Part shown: piece after piece, positions 41,660 to 49,513 of the stretch
Position numbering within the stretch: the stretch's first letter is position 1
How the letters are laid out: the number at the start of each line of letters is the position of its first letter
Assembly (NCBI GenBank): GCA_021776825.1
Contig: JAJFFG010000004.1
Location: 62,001 to 126,000, forward strand
Source of the DNA: Planctomycetota bacterium
GTDB lineage: Bacteria > Planctomycetota > JAJSAM01 > JAJVHW01
Length of the DNA: 64,000 nucleotides
Direction of reading: 5' to 3'
The notes under the pieces: model-generated
Seen by the model: the letters and a program-made list of their open reading frames with translations, nothing else
Told to the model about the DNA's origin: nothing
Databases searched by the model: none
Program-made: the position numbers and the translations under genes

Positions 41660-42560
41660 GTGCCGACGCTAGCGGGCGGCGGGGACGCCGGACGCATCGC
41701 CTTCCGCCCGATGTTCGAGCTGCGCGAGGCGTCGGGACGGGATCTTCAGCGCGGAGTGCGGGGCGGGATCGCAGCGGCCGCGGCGGCCGCGAGCGCGGCG
41801 TGCCCGAGTTCGCTTCGGTGTACTCGCGCGTGACCATCGTGCGGAGTCGGACGTCGTCCCCGAGGTCCGCGTCGCGGAACGCATCGACGCCCGCCAGACG
41901 GGCCGTCAGCTCGACCACACGGAGCGTGCGATACCAGGGGATGCCCTTCTGCTCGTCGTCGGTCCTCCCGCGCGCCGGTGCCCAGTCGTTCACGCCGCCG
42001 AAGCAGACGACGACATCGGGCTCGAGCTCGGCGACGTCCGTGGTCAGGAGCCGCGATCCCTGGTGCGACGAGTAGCCGGGCACGCCAAGGTTCACGGCCT
42101 CGATCCGTGGATCGTCGCGGAGCGCATGCAGCGCGTCGGCGAGTCGGGTCGGCCAGGCGTCCTTGGGCGCCACGCCGAGGCCGAGCGTCACCGAGTCGCC
42201 GACGAAGACGATGCGCTGCACACCCGCCGGCTTCGGGATCCGGGGTTCCGGTGTCCGATAGCCGCGGGAGTTGATGCGTCCGCACCCATCGGGTGCCGCG
42301 ATGCCGGGGCGAACGCGCCAGAACAGCTCCGGATCACGGACCATCGGGCTGTCATCGTCGGCCGACCAGAGGCCACCCGCGGGCCCGGCGAACCGGTAGG
42401 GCGGCGGGTCGAGCGGATGCCGGAACTCGCCCAGTCGCAGCGCGCCCTCGACCAGCGCGAAGAGCGCGAGCGGCAGGAGCACGGCGAGGAGCGGGAACCA
42501 CCGCCGACGGCCAACGCGTGGCGCATCGCTCGGGCGTTCTTCGTCCGTGTTCTCCGTCAT
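41565..42560 (-). CDS. SGNH/GDSL-type lipoprotein-like hydrolase with frame-disrupted C-terminus
   Basis: The N-terminal anchor helix (WFPLLAVLLPLALFALVEGA) is followed by a SGNH domain: RIVFVGDSVTLGLG (GDS block), VNLGVPGYSSHQG, and VVVCFGGVNDW (block III). After MVTREYTEANSG, near 41830, the frame becomes Arg/Pro-rich nonsense until 41565. A second frame there reads RSELGHAALAAAAAAAIPPR (to 41746), like the usual final HPxxxGHAAIA block. About 100 residues with the catalytic Asp/His are lost. An internal deletion plus frameshift is inferred; the product is probably inactive. Confidence 0.6.
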   Translation of the reverse strand: MTENTDEERPSDAPRVGRRRWFPLLAVLLPLALFALVEGALRLGEFRHPLDPPPYRFAGPAGGLWSADDDSPMVRDPELFWRVRPGIAAPDGCGRINSRGYRTPEPRIPKPAGVQRIVFVGDSVTLGLGVAPKDAWPTRLADALHALRDDPRIEAVNLGVPGYSSHQGSRLLTTDVAELEPDVVVCFGGVNDWAPARGRTDDEQKGIPWYRTLRVVELTARLAGVDAFRDADLGDDVRLRTMVTREYTEANSGTPRSRPPRPLRSRPALRAEDPVPTPRAARTSGGRRCVRRPRRPLASAHVAPPGHAAALRRSGPALRPERRVPARDADG

Positions 42561-42709
42561 CGCATCACGACTCGCTGGCACCTCTCTTCAGGAGCATCTC
42601 CGCAATCGTGAACGGCGCGTCACGGAATCCCGTTCCATCGGCTGACGGCGGCGCGAGCGAGGTGCGAGACTGCGCGCTTCGCGACGCGCGGAGACGGGGG
42701 GGATCACAG

Positions 42710-43942
42710 GTGGGACGACGCTGCTCGCTCGAGCGCCGACCGGATCGCCTCGTGATTCGAATCGCGCGGGCCCCGCTCTGGCTCGGCCTGACGGGATTGG
42801 CGTTGCCGAGCCTGCTCATGGCCGTTGCGTTCGGGGCCTTCGTCACGCAGGCGCACATGCGGAACGCGGGCGCGTACGCCTACGGCGCGATGGTGCTTCT
42901 CGCAGCTGTCGCCCGAGAGGCGCTGCGGTGGCGGCGCTCGTCGCACTCGTTCTGGCTGTTGGACGAGGGCGTCCTGATGCGAGTGGACGGCGGTGCGGAT
43001 CGACGAGCGCCGACGAGCTTGAACCTCGGCGCTGATACGACGGTCCGCGCGCACGGTCCACCCCCGCGTTGGGCACTGCAGGGTCTGACGGGGATCGCGG
43101 CGTTGCCTCGGATCTCCGTGCGGACATGTGGCAAGGAGATCAGGTTCGGAGTCGGGCTGACTGATGAGGAGTCGGAGGAGATCCTGGTCGCCCTGCTGTC
43201 GTCCCCAGGGTGCGAGGCAGCGAACGCCCGGGAGTCCACACGCGCTGCTGCGGTCAGCCGTGTTGCCGGGGCGATCGGCGGCCGCGGTCGACAGGGGACG
43301 ACGTCGGCGAAGTTGGAGCAGCGAGCCGTCTCGCCGCGGAGTGTGTCGCCACTCACCTCATCGAAGACACGGATCGACGGCGTGATCCTGATCGTCTTCG
43401 GCCTCATCGGGGCCTTCATGTGGTGGCGGAGTGATGACGGTGCGATCGGCGTTTCTGCCGCAGGCGTGCTGGTCCTCCTCGCGGTGATCCCGGCGCTGCT
43501 ACGCCTGTCGCGGACGTTCTTCGCCGGCACCTACGCGGCGCAGGTGTTGCACGCTCCGGCTCGCCCGGGAGAGACCGTGACGATCCGCTTCTCGCTGGAT
43601 CGTCACTCGCCGGTGTTCGAGTGGATCGACCTACGGCTGCAGTACGTGCGCGTCCAGAAGCAGGAAGGCCCCCGGTGGAAGCGGGACTTCGCGACCGCGC
43701 CCGAGACGCGCGTGATCTGGTCCGGACTGTTTCGTCTGCCGCTCAGCAGGTTGCCACCCGGCCCCGACGAGCACCTGGATGCGGTCTTCGCGCTCCCGGC
43801 GGACGCGCCGCCGACGCCGGCCGGGAAGAAGAGCGGCGAGAGCTGGCGGCTGGATGTCTCGGGCCGGACTGAGCACGGCGTGTTCGGCGAGGTGTTTCCG
43901 TTGCTGGTGTTGCCGGCGATCGACTCGTCGGAAACGTCGTAG
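42710..43942 (+). CDS. Membrane protein of unknown function
   Basis: The 410-aa protein from GTG 42710 starts VGRRCSLERRPDRLVIRIAR. Hydrophobic helices lie at about 25-45 (LWLGLTGLALPSLLMAVAFG), 50-70, 225-245 (RIDGVILIVFGLIGAFMWW) and 250-270. A long soluble C-terminal domain of beta type (VTIRFSLDRHSPVFEWIDLR, then RLDVSGRTEHGVFGEVFPLL) follows. The domain resembles proteins with a DUF3592-like region, but this is uncertain. It stands alone, with a REP-like repeat starting right after its stop. Confidence 0.55.
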   Translation: MGRRCSLERRPDRLVIRIARAPLWLGLTGLALPSLLMAVAFGAFVTQAHMRNAGAYAYGAMVLLAAVAREALRWRRSSHSFWLLDEGVLMRVDGGADRRAPTSLNLGADTTVRAHGPPPRWALQGLTGIAALPRISVRTCGKEIRFGVGLTDEESEEILVALLSSPGCEAANARESTRAAAVSRVAGAIGGRGRQGTTSAKLEQRAVSPRSVSPLTSSKTRIDGVILIVFGLIGAFMWWRSDDGAIGVSAAGVLVLLAVIPALLRLSRTFFAGTYAAQVLHAPARPGETVTIRFSLDRHSPVFEWIDLRLQYVRVQKQEGPRWKRDFATAPETRVIWSGLFRLPLSRLPPGPDEHLDAVFALPADAPPTPAGKKSGESWRLDVSGRTEHGVFGEVFPLLVLPAIDSSETS

Positions 43943-44100
43943 GGGCGGATCTCCCGATCCGCCCGCGCCCGCTCGGGATGCGCGGGCGTACCGGGTGCGA
44001 TGGCGCTCCGCGGGGACGCCGTCGATGCGGACGGCAATCGGTGGACGACGTCGCCGCCGTTTGGGGGCCTGAGTGCCCCGGTCGACGGACGTGGCATGCC
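43943..44100 (+). repeat. REP-like palindromic repeat related to the 34-kb inverted repeat
   Basis: GGGGCGGATCTCCCGATCCG (43943-43962) is a near-perfect palindrome, followed by CGCGCCCGCTCGGGATGCGC. In reverse complement it matches the 34.4-kb segment (GCGGAGCGCC, CCCGAGCGGGCG, GGGCGGATCAGGAGATCCGC). This shows a dispersed family of at least four palindromic units in the window. No gene is seen in the gap to 44193. Confidence 0.55.
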
Positions 44101-44172
44101 GCAACGGCACCGTCGTCAGGGAGCACCTCGTGTGCGCGACGTCTCGGCCCTAGACGGGCCTCGAGTCACTAG

Positions 44173-44201
44173 ATTTGCAGCGCCTGGGCGGCGCTACAAA
44201 T
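44173..44201 (-). terminator. Hairpin overlapping the stop of the HEAT-repeat gene
   Basis: ATTTGCAGCGCC (44173-44184) and GGCGCTACAAAT (44190-44201) pair with one mismatch around TGGGC. The TAG stop of the minus-strand gene (44194-44196) is inside one arm. It could end transcription, though there is no U-tract. Confidence 0.45.
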
Positions 44202-46575
44202 TCTCCACCCAGTCCGACTTCTCCGCGACGAAGTTCACGATCAGCCGGAACATCGAATAGTCCGGCGCGATCTCCTTCATCGTCGCCTCGCTCAGCCGAC
44301 CGTCGAACGAGCCCTTCAGCGCCATCTTGCGGATCGTCTCGAGCTTCAGGCCGAGGTTGTCGGCGGCGAAGACCATGCGGTCGCGCGGCTTCGACGCGTG
44401 CTGCATGCCCTCTTCCTGCAGGTAGAAGTGGCTGACCGAGTGCTGGACCTTGCCGAGGCCCGAACGGAACACGAGGCCCATCGGCGAACTGCCGTACCGC
44501 TGACGCATCTGCGCGCTGTCGGCGATCACGTCGACGCGCTCGGGATACAGCACCGTGATCGGGAACGCCTGGATCTCGAGCCACCACTGCATCGCTGGGA
44601 CGTTCTCGAACACGCCCGCGGTCAGGGGGTGGTTCGTGATCGCCTCCTCGACGACCACGACGTCGTTCCCCGTCGACGATCGCGCGTACTGGGTCACGAA
44701 GCCCGGGAAGATCGGCATGACCGTCTTCGTGAGCGCCCAGTCCGTGGTCATCAGGTAGCCGCCGACGTTGACGAACCAGTCGATGCGCACCGCTGTCTCG
44801 GCATCGACGTTGCCCTCGCAGTTCACGAGCAGGATCTGGTTCGGCGTGAGCAGCGCGTTCTTGAGCTGCTGCGCGCGGAGGAGCGTGTGCTTGATGTCGA
44901 GGTGCTTCAGCACGATCTGGACCTTGTCCCACGCGCCGGTGAGGACCAGGATGCGGGCCTTCTGAAGGATCTCGATCCGCTCCTCCGGCTCGAGGCCGTA
45001 GCGCTTGTTCGTCTCCGCGGCCTGACGCTCCTTGGCGATCTCCTCGGCGCTCCGGCGGCTGCGCTTGACGATGTTGATCGACTGCGAGTTCTCGGCGTAC
45101 CAGGCTCGCCACTGGTCTGCGTCCGGATCGAACTTCTCGCCGGTGAGGATCTGCAGGTTCACCCAGCAGACACCCTTCACGACTGGGTCGCGATCCTCGA
45201 GGCCGGCCGCGAGCAGGGGGATGGCCTTCGCTGCGCGGAGTCGACCGAGGCCCTCGAACGCCGCGGCGCGAAGACGCCAGTCCTTGTGTGTCGTGAGGGG
45301 CACGAGACGACCCATGTCGTCTCCGATGCCGAGCGCGCCGATGGTCGCCGCGGCTGCGGACGAGACGCGCCAGCTCTTGTCCTTCAGGAACGGCATCAGG
45401 ACGTGGATCCCCTCGGGATCCACGGCGTCGTGCAGCTCGACGACGAACCGCAGGCGCACGCGATCCGACTCGTCCTTGCCGATCTGCTCGCGGAGCTTGC
45501 GGAACTCTGCCGCCTCCAGCAACTGCGCGAGCGCACTCACGGCTTCGGCGCGCACGTACCAGGACTCGTCGTACTCGAGTAGCGCAGCGATGCGCGTCGC
45601 GGCCTCTCGGTCGAGGATGCGTCCGAGCGCGCGCGTGGCCTCGCTTCGTACGCGCTCATCCTCGTGGGCGAGCAGCTCGCGCGTCTGCTCCGCCACCGCG
45701 CTGGTTCCGACGCGCGCCACCAGGCGCGCGAGTCGCCGGAGCTCACCGGGCTTCTTGGCGGCCTTGAACGCGGGCCGCATCGCCTTGGCGGCCTCGGTTG
45801 GCTCGACGTGTCCGAGAGCCCGCGCCACGCGTTCGATGACGTAGTTGTCGTCGTCCTTCTGGAGCAGGACCTCGTTGACGAGCAGCATGCGGATCTCGAG
45901 GTCGTCGACCTCCGAGAGCCCCTCGATGATCCCGGCGTACGAGAGGAAGTACTTGAGCTCGGCCCGCTTGCCGAGGATCGGCATGAGCACCTTCATCGCG
46001 TCGGGGCGTGCCTCGGGGTCGCGAGCCACGAGCGCGAGGGCTCGCGCCGCTTCCGCGGAGAGGTAGGTGTCCTTGTCGCGTGCGTACTCGCGCAGTTTTC
46101 GGACGTTCTCCGCACCGAGCAGTCGCGACGCGGACCGTACCGCCCGCGCTTTCTGCGCGTCGTCGCGCGTGCGCTTCGTGCGATCCAGGAACAGCTTTGC
46201 GGCCTCGTCCGGAGCGGCCATCGCGAGGCCGCGCACGGCGGCCTCTCGCACCCAGGCGATCTCTCCATTGACGGCCGCCTCGACGAGGGCGTCGAGGGCG
46301 TCGTCGCCGCCGATCTTCGCCACGACGTCGCACGCGCGAATCTGCACTCCCCAGTCCTCGTCGGAGAGCGCCGGAATCGCCAGCTTCAGCGCGGCCTTCT
46401 TCGACTCGAGACCGTCGACGAGTTCCAGACCGTGCATACGGTCTTCATAGAGGCCGCTCTTCAGCAGCTTCTCGGCCTTCTCGATGGGTGGGTCCTCGGC
46501 GCCCGTCGCGGACGTGAGGAAGAGCGCGACGGCGGCGAGGGCGAGTGGGGTCAGCAGGAAACGCATGTTCGCCAT
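44194..46575 (-). CDS. Exported HEAT-repeat protein with glutamine-amidotransferase-like domain
   Basis: The 793-aa protein starts at ATG 46575 with a signal peptide (MRFLLTPLALAAVALFLTSA). About residues 30-480 are HEAT repeats (e.g. VRSEATRALGRILDREAATR and WRLRAAAFEGLGRLRAAKAI). A basic linker with KRSRRSAEEIAKERQ follows. From about 535, RILVLTGAWDKVQIVLKHLD and NQILLVNCEGNVD resemble DUF4159/ThuA-type class I GATase folds, ending SKPRDRMVFAADNLGLKLET. Such domains in exported planctomycete-type proteins probably bind, not hydrolyse. Function unknown. It stands alone. Confidence 0.7.
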   Translation of the reverse strand: MANMRFLLTPLALAAVALFLTSATGAEDPPIEKAEKLLKSGLYEDRMHGLELVDGLESKKAALKLAIPALSDEDWGVQIRACDVVAKIGGDDALDALVEAAVNGEIAWVREAAVRGLAMAAPDEAAKLFLDRTKRTRDDAQKARAVRSASRLLGAENVRKLREYARDKDTYLSAEAARALALVARDPEARPDAMKVLMPILGKRAELKYFLSYAGIIEGLSEVDDLEIRMLLVNEVLLQKDDDNYVIERVARALGHVEPTEAAKAMRPAFKAAKKPGELRRLARLVARVGTSAVAEQTRELLAHEDERVRSEATRALGRILDREAATRIAALLEYDESWYVRAEAVSALAQLLEAAEFRKLREQIGKDESDRVRLRFVVELHDAVDPEGIHVLMPFLKDKSWRVSSAAAATIGALGIGDDMGRLVPLTTHKDWRLRAAAFEGLGRLRAAKAIPLLAAGLEDRDPVVKGVCWVNLQILTGEKFDPDADQWRAWYAENSQSINIVKRSRRSAEEIAKERQAAETNKRYGLEPEERIEILQKARILVLTGAWDKVQIVLKHLDIKHTLLRAQQLKNALLTPNQILLVNCEGNVDAETAVRIDWFVNVGGYLMTTDWALTKTVMPIFPGFVTQYARSSTGNDVVVVEEAITNHPLTAGVFENVPAMQWWLEIQAFPITVLYPERVDVIADSAQMRQRYGSSPMGLVFRSGLGKVQHSVSHFYLQEEGMQHASKPRDRMVFAADNLGLKLETIRKMALKGSFDGRLSEATMKEIAPDYSMFRLIVNFVAEKSDWVENL

Positions 46576-46632
46576 GCTAGGGGAGCCCGCACCTCGCGTG
46601 CCCAGCCGATCGAGCGTCGGGGGTGTCCTCTG

Positions 46633-46911
46633 GTGAGGTCGGGGGGGACGGCGGTGTCCCGAGGGTCCCGACGAGGGTCCCGACTCTGCGGCTGCTCGTC
46701 CGGCACCGTCTCTCGCAGCGTGACGCGCCCGGACTTCTTCGGTGCGACGCGAAGCGCGGCTCCGCTGGCCTTCACGACCGCCGGGTATCCGCTGCCCGGG
46801 TTCGACTACATCCCGCTCCTGCCCGTCGAGGTCGCGGCGGACGTTCTGCTTCTCCCGGTCGACGCCTACAACGCGGTCACCGGGGACCACGAGCCCGCGA
46901 CAGACGAGTGA
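46633..46911 (+). CDS. YceK-like small lipoprotein, damaged signal region
   Basis: From GTG 46633 the 92-aa frame gives a cysteine-rich lipobox-like LCGCSSG near residue 22, then TRPDFFGATRSAAPLAFTTA, FDYIPLLPVEVAADVLLLPV and DAYNAVTGDHEP. The LPFS..DTLLLP-type motif recalls YceK/YidQ lipoproteins. The leader (AVSRGSRRGSRL) lacks a hydrophobic core and is built by a tandem GAGGGTCCCGAC duplication, so export may be lost. The function of the family is unclear. Confidence 0.45.
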   Translation: MRSGGTAVSRGSRRGSRLCGCSSGTVSRSVTRPDFFGATRSAAPLAFTTAGYPLPGFDYIPLLPVEVAADVLLLPVDAYNAVTGDHEPATDE

Positions 46912-46953
46912 TTCGCGTTCGTGCTGCGCCGTGGCGAGCGCGAGTTCCGCGGC

Positions 46954-48618
46954 TCAGGCGTCCTGCATCGGAATCGTCACGCCGCGCTCCTGCGCGACCT
47001 CGGCGGCCCGGTCGTATCCCGCGTCGACGTGGCGGATGACGCCCATACCCGGGTCGCAGGTCAGGACGCGCTCCAGACGCTCGTCCATCTCCGGCGTGCC
47101 GTCGCAGCAGATGACCATGCCGGCGTGCAGCGAGTAGCCCATGCCGACGCCGCCTCCGTGGTGGAACGAGACCCACGTGGCTCCAGCCGCGGTGTTGAGC
47201 AGCGCGTTCAGGATCGGCCAGTCGGCGACGGCGTCCGAGCCGTCCTTCATCGCCTCGGTCTCGCGGTTCGGCGAGGCGACGGAGCCGCAGTCGAGGTGGT
47301 CGCGGCCGATCACGATCGGAGCCGACAGCTCGCCGTCGCGCACCATCCGGTTGAACTCGAGACCGGCCTTCGCCCGCTCGCCATAACCGAGCCAGCAGAT
47401 GCGGGACGGCAGCCCCTGGAACTTGACGCGCTCCCCGGCCAGCTTGATCCAGCGCGCGAGCGGAGCGTCATCCGGGAACAGCCGCAGGATGGCCTCGTCG
47501 GTCTTCCGGATGTCCTCCGGGTCGCCGGAGAGCGCCACCCAGCGGAACGGGCCCTTGCCCTCGCAGAAGAGCGGACGGATGTAGGCCGGGACGAACCCCG
47601 GGAACGCGAAGGCGTCGGCGTAGCCGTTGGCCTCGGCCTGGCCGCGAAGGTTGTTGCCGTAGTCGAACGTCGCGGCGCCGCGTGCCTGGAGCTCCACCAT
47701 GAGCTGGCAGTGGTCGACCATCGTGCGGCGGCTCTCGGCCATGTAGCGCTCGGGGTCGCTGTCCCGCAGAGCGATCGCGTCGTCGAACGGCATCCCATCC
47801 GGCACGTAGCCCCGGAGCTCGTCGTGGGCGCTGGTCTGGTCGGTGAGCAGGGTCGGCACGATGTTGCGGGCGAGCAGGGCGCGCAGCAGATCGGTCTGTG
47901 GCGCCGCGACACCGATCGAGACGGCCTCCTTGGCCTCGCACGCCGCGAGGGCCCGATCGATGGCGGCATCGATGGAGACGGCGACCTCGTCGAGGTAGTC
48001 CGTGTCGAGTCGCTTCTGGATGCGCGACGCATCGATGTCGGCACCCAGGAACACGGCTTCGTTCATCGTGGCGGCCAGCGGCTGCGCACCGCCCATTCCA
48101 CCCAGCCCGCCGGAGACGACCAGCTTGCCGCTCAGATCGCCGTCCGCGTGCTGGCGCGCCGCTTCGGCGAACGTTTCGTACGTGCCCTGGAGGATGCCCT
48201 GGGTCCCGATGTAGATCCACGACCCGGCCGTCATCTGGCCGTACATCATCAGACCCTTCCGCTCGAGCTCGCGGAAGTGCTCCCAGTTGGCCCAGTTGCC
48301 GACGAGGTTCGAGTTGGCGATCAGCACGCGCGGCGCGTGGACGTGCGTGCGGAAGATGCCGACCGGCTTGCCGCTCTGCACGAGCAGCGTCTCGTCTTCC
48401 CGTAGATCCTTCAGGCTCGCGAGGATCGCGTCGAACGACGCCCAGTCCCGAGCGGCCTTGCCGGTGCCGCCGTAGACCACCAGGTTGTCCGGGTCCTCGG
48501 CGTTGTCGGGCGCGAGGTTGTGCTGAATCATCCGGAACGGCGCCTCGATCTGCCAGTTGCGGCAGGTGAGCTCGTTTCCGGTTGGAGGCAGGACGGTGCG
48601 GGGGCCGTGGTCGCTCAT
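46954..48618 (-). CDS. hutU: Urocanate hydratase
   Basis: The 554-aa enzyme hydrates urocanate to imidazolonepropionate using tightly bound NAD. Family marks include [33 protein letters not shown], the glycine-rich NAD site [20 protein letters not shown] (about 165-185), [12 protein letters not shown] and [18 protein letters not shown]. Length is typical (~555). It lies on the same strand as hutH but is separated from it by a GNAT gene. Confidence 0.95.
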   Translation of the reverse strand: MSDHGPRTVLPPTGNELTCRNWQIEAPFRMIQHNLAPDNAEDPDNLVVYGGTGKAARDWASFDAILASLKDLREDETLLVQSGKPVGIFRTHVHAPRVLIANSNLVGNWANWEHFRELERKGLMMYGQMTAGSWIYIGTQGILQGTYETFAEAARQHADGDLSGKLVVSGGLGGMGGAQPLAATMNEAVFLGADIDASRIQKRLDTDYLDEVAVSIDAAIDRALAACEAKEAVSIGVAAPQTDLLRALLARNIVPTLLTDQTSAHDELRGYVPDGMPFDDAIALRDSDPERYMAESRRTMVDHCQLMVELQARGAATFDYGNNLRGQAEANGYADAFAFPGFVPAYIRPLFCEGKGPFRWVALSGDPEDIRKTDEAILRLFPDDAPLARWIKLAGERVKFQGLPSRICWLGYGERAKAGLEFNRMVRDGELSAPIVIGRDHLDCGSVASPNRETEAMKDGSDAVADWPILNALLNTAAGATWVSFHHGGGVGMGYSLHAGMVICCDGTPEMDERLERVLTCDPGMGVIRHVDAGYDRAAEVAQERGVTIPMQDA

Positions 48619-48658
48619 TCCGGGATCGTACGCCGACCCCCGCCGAACCCCGAGCCCT

Positions 48659-48812
48659 GCCGTAACTAAGTAACTTGCGGCCTCGACTCTCGGCGAACGC
48701 CTCGACGACCGGACGGCGTTCGCCTGGATCCCGATGGGGATGCGCAGCTCTCACACCGGGTGTTCTTCCGTCCACATCTCGCGAACTCGAGGCTGGAAGT
48801 TAGCTAGTTGGG
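48659..48812. repeat. Imperfect ~33-bp inverted repeat between hutU and the GNAT gene
   Basis: The left arm (48659-48692: CCGTAACTAAGTAACTT then GCGGCCTCGACTCTCG) pairs with the right arm (48782-48812, ending AAGTTAGCTAGTTGGGG), 27 or so positions matching. A second inverted pair, CGAACGCC and GGCGTTCG (48693-48722), lies inside. The element is ~154 bp and has no ORF. It resembles a small non-autonomous element unrelated to the 240-bp family. Confidence 0.5.
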
Positions 48813-48849
48813 GCAGGGCTCGAGCTCTGGCGGCGCTTGGCGTGGGGGT

Positions 48850-49410
48850 TCAGCTCTGCCTCGCCTTGAGGGCCGCCATCCACTCGCCCTTGAAGAGGCT
48901 GAAGTGCGCGACGTCCAGGCGCTCGCCGTGCTGGACCACGCGACCGCGGAGCACGCCCTCCTGCTCCATGCCGAGCTTGCGCAGCACGGCGTGGGACGCC
49001 TTGTTCCGGATGTCGGACCGCGCGGTGAGGAGCGTCAGCCCGAGGCGACCGAACCCGTAGCCGAGCATCGCCCGGCCGGCCTCTGTGGCGAGGCCCTGCC
49101 CCCAGTGCTCATGACCGAAGACGAAGCCGAGCTCGGCCGTGCCGTGGGCGGCGCGAACGTTGAGGTCGATCGCGCCGATGACGCGGTCGCTCTGCAGGAT
49201 CGCGAACGTCGGGCGGCTGTCCCACTCCATCAACGTCAGGCGCGACAGGTACTCCTCGGCCTGCCGCCGGCCGTACGGACGCGGGATCGACGGGATGAAG
49301 CGCGAGACCTCCGGATTGCCGGCGTACGTCACGATGTCGTCGACGTCGCCGAACGAGAAGGGTCGCAGCGAGAGGCGCTCGGTCTGGAAACTGACGGGTT
49401 GCGTGGTCAC
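48850..49410 (-). CDS. GNAT acetyltransferase, RimJ/RimL-like
   Basis: The 186-aa protein begins VSFQTERLSLRPFSFGDVDD, the usual RimJ/RimL opening. The acetyl-CoA loop is FVFGHEHWGQGLATEAGRAM (GQGLATEA), followed by ARSDIRNKASHAVLRKLGME and EGVLRGRVVQHGERLD. This group acetylates protein N-termini or small molecules. It lies between hutU and hutH on their strand, and may be read with them, but a role in histidine use is not indicated. Confidence 0.87.
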   Translation of the reverse strand: MTTQPVSFQTERLSLRPFSFGDVDDIVTYAGNPEVSRFIPSIPRPYGRRQAEEYLSRLTLMEWDSRPTFAILQSDRVIGAIDLNVRAAHGTAELGFVFGHEHWGQGLATEAGRAMLGYGFGRLGLTLLTARSDIRNKASHAVLRKLGMEQEGVLRGRVVQHGERLDVAHFSLFKGEWMAALKARQS

Positions 49411-49426
49411 GGTGTCTCTCTGTTCC

Positions 49427-49508
49427 CGTTCGGTCAGGTCACGTTCGAGTCGGTCAGCTCACGTTCGATTCGGTCAGCTCACGTTCGATTCGGTCAGGTC
49501 ACGTTCGG
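49427..49508. repeat. 20-bp tandem repeat downstream of hutH
   Basis: The unit ACGTTCGATTCGGTCAGCTC occurs about four times with small changes (exact period 20 from 49441 to 49500). It fills the gap between hutH and the GNAT gene. Two perfect 15-bp repeats with GTGACCGAAC lie on the other side of hutH. Confidence 0.75.
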
Positions 49509-49513
49509 CTGTG

